A stretch of 64,000 bases of DNA from NCBI GenBank assembly GCA_016703535.1, contig JADJBV010000001.1:4206001-4270000 (forward strand). Reading direction: 5' to 3'. The stretch is from Deltaproteobacteria bacterium (lineage in GTDB: Bacteria > Myxococcota > Kuafuiibacteriia > Kuafuiibacteriales > Kuafuiibacteriaceae). Below, piece by piece: positions 58,174 to 64,000 of this stretch; the stretch's first letter is position 1; the number at the start of each line of letters is the position of its first letter. The translations under genes were made by a program, and so were the position numbers. A model generated the notes under the pieces. That model saw only the letters and a list, made by a program, of their open reading frames with translations, was not told where the DNA came from and ran no database searches.

Positions 58174-60447
58174 TCAAACTTCGGTTAAAGATCCGTCGGC
58201 TGGGGTCAAAACGAGGGCGCGTTCGTCCAGGGTGTAGCCCTCATCCACCCGCGCAATCCCTGCCCCCAGGCCCATCTTTCGCAAGGTCGCGATCGCGACG
58301 TAGACCCGGCGTGCCCCGGCGCCGGGCGACACCCGCTCCCCCGGCCAACCGGCCTCGAGGAGCGCCTCCCAACTCAAGCCCTGACCCGGGGCCTCGCGAT
58401 GTTGGCGGACGAGCCGCGCCAGGACCCGACGCAAGGGCGGTCGGCGGACCAGGCTGACCCGCGGCTGAGCGGCGGGCTCGAACCAGCGGGCGTCCGAGGC
58501 GATCCGAACCCGCCCTCGGGCGTTGAGCGCCCGGGAGATCCGAGCGACGACCTGCACCTCGATCGGGCCTTCACCGGGCTCCGCGCCGCCCGCCCCCGAA
58601 AGTAGGGCATCCAAGATCGCCAGGGCCCGCAGCGGAGCCCGGTCCTCCTGGGGATCGAGCCCCTGATACGCCTGCAGGAGCTTGACCTTCGCCTCCGGCA
58701 ACACACCCCGGGCGGCCAGCACCGCCACCTTCGGGGCCAGCAGGAAGGCCCGGGTGCGGGGGTCTCCGATCGAACGATAGATCCCGAGCGCCCTCTCGAC
58801 TCGGGCCTCCGCCTCGTCGATCCGGCCGTCCTCGAGCGCCAAGTAGGCCGACATACCGAGGGTCCAGCCCTCGAAGCGACGGTCGCCGGCGAACACCAGC
58901 CGCTCGAGGGCCGCGGTGTAAAGCGCCTCGGCTTGGGCGTGCTCTCCGGCCAGATGAAAACGGAGCGCCAAGTGCTGCTGGGTGATCCCTTGGTAGCGGT
59001 GATCGCCGAGCCTGAGCGCCGCGTCCATCGCGAGGGTGATCTGCCGCTCGGCGCCGGCCAGATCGCCCCGATCGAGGAGCACGATGCCGAGATCATCGGC
59101 CGCCCGCAACGAGCAGGCCTCGTCCCCGTTGGCGCGAGCCGAGGAGATCGCCTCGATGAGGAGTCGCTCGGCCTCGTCCAGATCTTCCCGGTGGCGAGCG
59201 ATGACCCCCATCATCCGCAAGATCCGGGGCACGAGTTCGGGCGCGGCCAAAGCCCGGGCCCGACCGAGATCTTCCCAGGCCTTCGTTGTGTGCCCCCGGA
59301 CTCTCAAGGAGCGCGCTCGCGCCAAGAGGAGCGCAGCTTTCATCCCGCCGATTGCGCCCTCCAGCGCCCGCTCCAAGATCACCAAGTGCCGGTCGAAGGG
59401 GCCACGATCGTAGAGGATCGGGTCCAGCAGCAAAGCCAACTTACAGCGCAGAACATCATCATCGGTGTGTTCATAGGCGGCCAACAGATCCTGGAGCTGG
59501 CGGGCGTCCGCTCGATCCCGACCAGCGAAGTACCGAACATGCCGCGCGTGGAGCTCCTCGGTGAGCTCTCGCGCTGCGAACGATCGAACCACCGACAACA
59601 AGCTGTAAGTTGCGCCGTTCGCCTGGAACTCGACCTGGAGCAGGCACTTCTTCACCAGGACCGCCAGCGATCGGGCCACGGCCGGGCCAGGCCCGAACAC
59701 CGCTTGCGCGTCTTCGAGCGTAAATGTCCCCCGAAACACGGCGCACCCCGCCAACGTCGCCCGATCCTCCGCCGGGAGCCTGCCCGCCGACGCCGCGAGT
59801 GCGGCCGCCACCGGCTCGAGGAGGGAGAGAGAGCGAACCTCCGCCGCGATGGCCGACAACGGGAGCGCGTCGCACCAGGCCGAGGCCAGCTCGATCGCCA
59901 GCGGCAGCCGGTCGAGGGCCTCGACCAAACCCAAGACCTCGGTGTCCTCCGCGAAGTTCGGCCGCGCCCGCCGCGCGCCCCGGAGAAAAAGCTCCGCCGC
60001 CTCCGCTTGGGGCAGCGGCGGCACTCGCCGCGCGAACTCGGCCGGGACCCCGAGCGCTTCGCGAGAGGTGACCAGCAGGACGAGTTCGTTGCCCTCGATC
60101 CATCGTTCGATCGACTTGGCCGCGGCCTCGATCAGCCCGTCAAAGTTGTCGAGGAGGAGGAGGAGCGCTCCTCGTTCCTTGAGCGCCAGGCCCAGGTCGC
60201 CGCCTGGATCCAGGGGGATCTTCAGCGCCTCGGCCACCGCCGCCTGCAACTCCTCCAAGCGCTCGATGGTCCGAAGATCCACCACCGTCACGGGCAGCCG
60301 GTGCTGGGCCTCCGCGAAGGCCTTGGCCAAAGTGGTCTTGCCCACCCCCGCCGGGCCGTAGAGGGTCAAGAGGCGAGCGCCTCGGTCGACGGCCGCGTGA
60401 AGCGCTTCGAGCTCCTGCTCCCGGCCCAACACGCCGAGCACGCTCAC
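58174..60447 (-). CDS. STAND ATPase with TPRs and C-terminal winged helix
   Basis: A 757-residue protein, GTG start at 60447 (VSVLGVLGREQELEALHAAV). NB-ARC/STAND motifs: Walker A YGPAGVGKTT (about 31-39), Walker B LLLLDNFDG (about 105-112), LVTSREAL, and DRLPLAIELASAW (GxP-like block). Then about 12 TPR-like helices (LGDHRYQGITQQHLALRFHL). Residues about 650-740 look like a winged-helix DNA-binding domain (LSWEALLEAGWPGERVSPGA, GARRVYVAIATLRKMGLGAG) of the response-regulator/BTAD type, at the C-terminus instead of the more usual N-terminus. So a signal-driven transcription regulator; ligand and target unknown. Confidence 0.85.
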   Translation of the reverse strand: MSVLGVLGREQELEALHAAVDRGARLLTLYGPAGVGKTTLAKAFAEAQHRLPVTVVDLRTIERLEELQAAVAEALKIPLDPGGDLGLALKERGALLLLLDNFDGLIEAAAKSIERWIEGNELVLLVTSREALGVPAEFARRVPPLPQAEAAELFLRGARRARPNFAEDTEVLGLVEALDRLPLAIELASAWCDALPLSAIAAEVRSLSLLEPVAAALAASAGRLPAEDRATLAGCAVFRGTFTLEDAQAVFGPGPAVARSLAVLVKKCLLQVEFQANGATYSLLSVVRSFAARELTEELHARHVRYFAGRDRADARQLQDLLAAYEHTDDDVLRCKLALLLDPILYDRGPFDRHLVILERALEGAIGGMKAALLLARARSLRVRGHTTKAWEDLGRARALAAPELVPRILRMMGVIARHREDLDEAERLLIEAISSARANGDEACSLRAADDLGIVLLDRGDLAGAERQITLAMDAALRLGDHRYQGITQQHLALRFHLAGEHAQAEALYTAALERLVFAGDRRFEGWTLGMSAYLALEDGRIDEAEARVERALGIYRSIGDPRTRAFLLAPKVAVLAARGVLPEAKVKLLQAYQGLDPQEDRAPLRALAILDALLSGAGGAEPGEGPIEVQVVARISRALNARGRVRIASDARWFEPAAQPRVSLVRRPPLRRVLARLVRQHREAPGQGLSWEALLEAGWPGERVSPGAGARRVYVAIATLRKMGLGAGIARVDEGYTLDERALVLTPADGSLTEV

Positions 60448-60552
60448 GAGACGTCGCCTCCGAGGGGCATCGTCCGAGCCTAACCCTGGCCCACCCGGGC
60501 CGTCACCGCCGATCTTCCGAGGCTGCAGCAACGTCGATGGGCCTCGCCCAAC

Positions 60553-61902
60553 TCAGGGACCTGGCGTGTTCTTGTAGAACCAGACCTCATCCGGGCTCTC
60601 GATCAAGATGAAGACGTTGAGGGCGTCGATATAGCGAAACCGGCCGTAGACCTCGTGGGTGCCGGTGCCGGTGGGGCCGCCCACGACGCTGCGGCTGGTC
60701 CAAACCTTGGCGCTCAAGTCCAAGGCCCAAAGTTGAGTGCCGTTCCAACCGATCAGCTGATCGGCCCGTCGATCATAGTCGAGGCCGGGGTCAGCGCTGG
60801 TGATGAGGGCCGCGCCGCCGGTTTGGATGTGCTGGGCGGGGTGTTCGGGCAACTGCGTCGCGTTGCTGAAGTCGCCGCCGCCGGTGGTGATCCACTCGTC
60901 GGTGACGAAGGTGTCCGCGTCGAGGTCGTAGAGCATGTAAAGCCCCCCGCCGACGAACCACAAGATGCGGCGGAGATCGTCCAGGGCGACACGTTGGCGG
61001 CCGCCGGCGTAGCGGGGCCACAGAGGCGGGGACCCAAAGTTGTGGGGTTCGGCGAAGGTGCCGGTGTTGGGGTCGTAGGTGCGAAAGTGTTCGCCGGCCT
61101 TCAGGTAGACCTTGTCGGTGATCGGGTCCCAGATCGCTGAGGTCTCATAGGCCGAACCCGGCACATCAAGGGGCGTGACGTTGCTCCAGACTGTGGTGAT
61201 CGGGTCGAAGGTCCAGACCAGGTTGGTGCCGTTGCCGTCGTTGGCGCGGGAACCGCCCCAGGTCCACATCAACCGCTGGTCACCGATCCAGGTGAGGCCG
61301 TCGTAGGTGTGCCGTGAGACCGGCTGCCCGTCATTGAGCGGATCTTGATTGTAGGGTCCAAGGGATGGGGTCGTCAGGCGTTCCCAGGTGAAGTCGCCGA
61401 GCTTGAAGGCGTAGACCTCGTTGCCGGCGTAGTCGTTGTGGCCGCCGCCAAAGACCAACATCCAGCGATGTTCGGGGTCGTAGAGGCCACCGCTGAAGGC
61501 GGTGATCCCGTCGCAGCCGCTGACCGCTCGCCACTCACCGTTGTCGTCGCAGACCGAACGAAACCCGGTTGGGATTCGGAGCCAAGTGTCCGCGGGGAGC
61601 TCGATCAGGCTGCGCTCCATCGCCGTGTATTGGCTGAGGTCACCGGCGTCACGGGCCGGACCGTAGTCACGGGGGCCGGCGTCCGGTTCGGCCGCGTCGG
61701 GTTGGGTTGCGTCGACCGCCGCACCACCGTCGGGTTCGGCATCGACCGCGCCCAGATCAGCGCCGACGTCGGCGTCCCCCGCGACGCCCCGGTCACTTGG
61801 ACCCACGTCGGCCGTACCCGCATCGATCGGCGGCGGATCCGAGACGTGGGCGGTGCAGGCGGTGATGCTGAGAGCGAAGATGCCGATCAGGGAGGCTCGC
61901 AT
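60553..61902 (-). CDS. Kelch/galactose-oxidase-like lipoprotein
   Basis: A 449-residue lipoprotein; signal peptide MRASLIGIFALSITAC (Cys16), Asp/Ala/Pro-rich tether (about 20-90), then a propeller-like domain (GITAFSGGLYDPEHRWMLVF, GGGHNDYAGNEVYAFKLGDF, GLTWIGDQRLMWTWGGSRAN, RVALDDLRRILWFVGGGLYM) resembling kelch/galactose oxidase central domain, without obvious copper ligands. Probably surface binding. It is on the same strand as the STAND gene and a second kelch lipoprotein, at a 105-base gap, and divergent from the glyoxalase-fold gene. Confidence 0.9.
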   Translation of the reverse strand: MRASLIGIFALSITACTAHVSDPPPIDAGTADVGPSDRGVAGDADVGADLGAVDAEPDGGAAVDATQPDAAEPDAGPRDYGPARDAGDLSQYTAMERSLIELPADTWLRIPTGFRSVCDDNGEWRAVSGCDGITAFSGGLYDPEHRWMLVFGGGHNDYAGNEVYAFKLGDFTWERLTTPSLGPYNQDPLNDGQPVSRHTYDGLTWIGDQRLMWTWGGSRANDGNGTNLVWTFDPITTVWSNVTPLDVPGSAYETSAIWDPITDKVYLKAGEHFRTYDPNTGTFAEPHNFGSPPLWPRYAGGRQRVALDDLRRILWFVGGGLYMLYDLDADTFVTDEWITTGGGDFSNATQLPEHPAQHIQTGGAALITSADPGLDYDRRADQLIGWNGTQLWALDLSAKVWTSRSVVGGPTGTGTHEVYGRFRYIDALNVFILIESPDEVWFYKNTPGP

Positions 61903-62023
61903 CAACGACGAGGTTACCACGCGGTCGCGAACGAGGGCGCTGGGGGGCACTGCCCCCAACCCGATCACGCCGCGCGGAGCCGGAGCTTTACCTCCCGCCC
62001 ACGGCCGCGGTACGGCCCCAGAG

Positions 62024-62419
62024 ATGACGGCCCCCAACCTTGCCTACGTCATCCTCTACGTCCTTGACGTCCCCGCCTCGATCGCTTTTTGGGAGAAGGC
62101 CTTCGGCCTGACCCGACGTTTCCTCCACGAGAGCAACGAATACGCGGAGCTGGAGACGGGCTCCACCACCCTCGCCTTCTCCGCCGAGGCCTTGATTCAA
62201 CAGCTGGGGCTGCCCCACCGCCCGAACCGTCGCGATCACCCCCCTGCGGGGATCGAAGTAGCGTTGGCGACCAAGGAGCTCAACGCCCTGTTCGAGCGGG
62301 CCACCAACGCCGGCGCCGAGGTGGTGAAGCCACCCGAGACCAAACCTTGGGGCCAGGTGACCGCCTATGTGCGCGACCCGGATGGGATCCTGGTCGAGCT
62401 CTGCACCCCCATGCGCTGA
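62024..62419 (+). CDS. Glyoxalase/VOC-family protein
   Basis: A 131-residue single-unit vicinal oxygen chelate protein. Two beta-alpha-beta-beta modules: NLAYVILYVLDVPASIAFWE with KAFGLTRRF, and GIEVALATKELNALFERATN to GQVTAYVRDPDGILVELCTP, the latter being the family-typical end with the metal-ligand Glu in VELC. Could be a lactoylglutathione-lyase-like or antibiotic-binding protein; substrate unknown. It is convergent with the hydrophobic protein gene and divergent from the lipoprotein gene. Confidence 0.93.
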   Translation: MTAPNLAYVILYVLDVPASIAFWEKAFGLTRRFLHESNEYAELETGSTTLAFSAEALIQQLGLPHRPNRRDHPPAGIEVALATKELNALFERATNAGAEVVKPPETKPWGQVTAYVRDPDGILVELCTPMR

Positions 62420-62426
62420 ACCCGGC

Positions 62427-63434
62427 TCACGCCCCGACCTTCAATGCCCCGGCGGCCAAGTGGGCCCGGAGCTGGTGCACCTCGGCGGACATGGCCGAAC
62501 TCTGCTCCATCTGGGCCCGGGCTTGTTGCCAGTATTGCCTCGCCTGTTGGTGGGCCCCTTCCCTCGCCTCTCCGGCGCCCCGCAGGGTCTGAGCTCGATT
62601 GTCCTCGCTCCGGGTGGCGCCGTTGGCCACGTCCGCGACCTTGCCCTTCACCTCGTCGACCTTGCCGGTCACCTCCTTCACCTGGGCAGCGACATCCTGG
62701 ACCCGCGAAAGCGTCGAGGCGCCCTCGGACGGCGGCCCACCCGGAGCCGAGGCCGCAGCTGGCTGGACCCCAGCGTTTTGCAAGCCACCTTGCGCGCCTT
62801 GTTGGGCCAAGTTGAGGGCCGTCTTCCCGCCCTCTTGCGCCGCGCCCTCCACCACCGTTTGCAAGCCACCTTGCACTGCAGACTGGGCCATGTTCATCGG
62901 CAAACCAGCGAAGTCCAGGGAGACCACACTCGAAACCGCTGACTGACCCGCTGCCTGGAGCGCCGAAACCGCCGCTTGCCCCAGGGACTGCAGGCCACCT
63001 TGCACTGCCGCTTGGGCGATGTTCGCCCCTCCCGCCGCCACCGCCGAGCTGGCCCCCGAAAGCGCCGCTCCCATCGCGCTGACGCTGAGGCCACCCGCGG
63101 CCACCGCACCCCCTGCCGCCGCCCCCACGCCCGTGAAACTGGTCGCGAGGCCAGCGATGGCCCCCACTCCCCCCGCCAAGGCGCCCACCACCGTCACGCC
63201 GACGCTGACCGCGCCGAGCGCAACGTCCACGCCCGCCTTCACCACCTTGTTGGCGCCCTCGATCTCTCGGGAGATCTGGTTGGCTTCGCCGGCCGACTCG
63301 GCCTCGGTGGCGGCGCTCTTCGCCTCCTGCCGGACCCGATCTCGCTCATCGGCACGATCCAGCGACCCAGTTTTGGCGAGCTCCTTGAGATATGCGGCCA
63401 GCCCCACCTGGCCCGATGTGTCGACGCCTCTCAT
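62427..63434 (-). CDS. Gly/Ala-rich hydrophobic protein (translocator-like)
   Basis: A 335-residue protein without signal peptide. N-terminal 60 residues are charged and helical (DRADERDRVRQEAKSAATEA), then a long Gly/Ala/Val hydrophobic region (about 65-190: VALGAVSVGVTVVGALAGGV and following), and a C-terminal coiled region (VKEVTGKVDEVKGKVADVAN, QARQYWQQARAQMEQSSAMS). AVQGGLQ/AQGGLQ occurs three times, each coded by a copy of the 14-bp palindrome. The plan resembles type III secretion hydrophobic translocators (IpaB/YopB-like), but similarity is not proven. It starts 10 bases after the stop of the next gene, so they are co-transcribed. Confidence 0.7.
   Translation of the reverse strand: MRGVDTSGQVGLAAYLKELAKTGSLDRADERDRVRQEAKSAATEAESAGEANQISREIEGANKVVKAGVDVALGAVSVGVTVVGALAGGVGAIAGLATSFTGVGAAAGGAVAAGGLSVSAMGAALSGASSAVAAGGANIAQAAVQGGLQSLGQAAVSALQAAGQSAVSSVVSLDFAGLPMNMAQSAVQGGLQTVVEGAAQEGGKTALNLAQQGAQGGLQNAGVQPAAASAPGGPPSEGASTLSRVQDVAAQVKEVTGKVDEVKGKVADVANGATRSEDNRAQTLRGAGEAREGAHQQARQYWQQARAQMEQSSAMSAEVHQLRAHLAAGALKVGA
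62780..62793 (+). repeat. Polar palindrome copy 7
   Basis: GCAAGCCACCTTGC, in the hydrophobic protein gene (encodes AQGGLQ on the minus strand). Confidence 0.85.
62861..62874 (+). repeat. Polar palindrome copy 8
   Basis: GCAAGCCACCTTGC, same gene, 81 bases from copy 7 (encodes VQGGLQ). Confidence 0.85.
62990..63003 (+). repeat. Polar palindrome copy 9 (one mismatch)
   Basis: GCAGGCCACCTTGC, one mismatch in the left arm, same gene (encodes VQGGLQ). Confidence 0.7.
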
Positions 63435-63444
63435 CGTTTGGTCC

Positions 63445-64000
63445 TCATTTCTCGAAGATGGTCCGAGTCGCTTGGGTCGACTCGTTCAAGATGGCGCGGG
63501 CGGTCTCCAGGACCTGTCGGTGGTCATCGCCGCCTCGCTTCTTGAGATCCGCGAAGTCGTCGACGGTCTTCTTCAAGACCTCGGCGTCGACCTCGGCTTC
63601 CCGCGCGACTTCCCCCGCCTCCATCGCGGTGTGACGTGAGGCCTCGGGCACCGCCGCGTCGGTCGCCAAGATCGCCGCCGCCGGCACCGCCGTGGCGGCG
63701 TTGACGAACAAAGCTCCCACCAACAAGGAGGTCTCATTGTCCGCCACCCAATCGCCGATCCCAGGGATGCGCCGCAGGTACTCCTCTCGACCGTCCTTCC
63801 CCATGGTCATCATGGTGCCGATGCCGCTGCCGACGACCGGGATCATCCCCCAGGCGCCCTCCACGTTCTTGACGTGGTAGTCGCAGTTGGCCTGGGTTGC
63901 TTTGGCGTCGAGCTCCGCCTCTTTGGAGGCCAAATAACGTTCGAAGCCTTGTTGCTCCAACACCTCACCGGTCTTTCGGTCTTCTTGGGAGGCCGTGGCC
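63445..64000 (-). CDS. Hydrophobic protein, partner of the translocator-like gene (partial)
   Basis: The frame is open through the right edge, so the start lies outside; at least 184 codons are present. After a helical part (EQQGFERYLASKEAELDAKA) come two hydrophobic segments (WGMIPVVGSGIGTMMTMG and LLVGALFVNAATAVPAAAIL) and a charged helical C-terminus (EVLKKTVDDFADLKKRGGDD). The overall look, two hydrophobic stretches in a helical hairpin and no visible signal peptide, matches secretion-system translocator or pore-like proteins, but no family is recognised. It is the upstream gene of the pair. Confidence 0.7.
   Translation of the reverse strand, partial: ATASQEDRKTGEVLEQQGFERYLASKEAELDAKATQANCDYHVKNVEGAWGMIPVVGSGIGTMMTMGKDGREEYLRRIPGIGDWVADNETSLLVGALFVNAATAVPAAAILATDAAVPEASRHTAMEAGEVAREAEVDAEVLKKTVDDFADLKKRGGDDHRQVLETARAILNESTQATRTIFEK

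Overview
The window is GC-rich (roughly two thirds G+C by eye) and looks like a chromosomal segment of a Myxococcota (former deltaproteobacterial) predator-type genome. The evidence is a eukaryote-like Ser/Thr kinase with a TPR tail, many lipoproteins whose lipobox is followed by an Asp/Gly/Ala-rich tether, Myxococcus-type Cys-rich repeats, kelch-type lipoproteins, a STAND ATPase and a giant CHAT/TPR protein. No phage, IS element or CRISPR array was seen.

Layout. 1-4216 (minus): end of a lipoprotein gene, a lipoprotein alpha/beta hydrolase and a Ser/Thr kinase. 4519-13046 (minus): rpoC and rpoB. 13302-20094: accessory genes (lipoprotein, coiled-coil heptad-repeat protein, phosphoesterase-like/barrel protein, flavin oxidase, DsrE-like protein, LysR) and a 79-bp tandem array; this block separates rpoBC from the ribosomal protein genes. 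20166-24468 (minus strand, read right to left): tRNA-Thr(TGT), Tyr, Gly, Thr(GGT), Trp, secE, nusG, a small coiled-coil gene, rplK, rplA, rplJ, rplL and an intrinsic terminator. It is the familiar tRNA-secE-nusG-L11-L1-L10-L7/12 cluster without tuf. 24521-26019: rlmB-like methyltransferase and pyrF. 26375-27906: an AbiE-type toxin-antitoxin pair.

28042-46122 (minus) is one nearly gapless run of about 18 kb: PspA-like protein, HEAT protein, degenerate HD-GYP protein, glpD, DUF2231-like membrane protein, PEGA-like exported protein, Cys-rich lipoprotein, metallophosphatase, lipoprotein, then a 2829-residue lipoprotein with a beta-propeller, TPRs, an apparently dead CHAT-like domain and an intact C-terminal CHAT (His/Cys) domain. 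Five consecutive exported products ending in the CHAT protein look like a functional module and are the best candidate for an undescribed system.

46220-54677 (mostly plus): Zn-ribbon protein, truD, Cys-rich lipoprotein, a three-gene overlapping unknown operon (minus), a zinc-ribbon/TPR membrane protein (minus) and selB. 54691-64000: unknown repeat protein, tmRNA (ssrA), a GC-rich tandem array, kelch lipoprotein, STAND ATPase, second kelch-like lipoprotein, glyoxalase-fold protein, and two hydrophobic Gly/Ala-rich proteins that loosely resemble secretion-system translocators; the last runs off the window.

Across the whole window a 14-bp interrupted palindrome, GCAAG-[ACG]CA[AC]-CTTGC, occurs eight times perfectly and once with one mismatch. 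Its asymmetric spacer points the same way in eight of the nine copies. This is far above chance and looks like a genome-wide polar motif.
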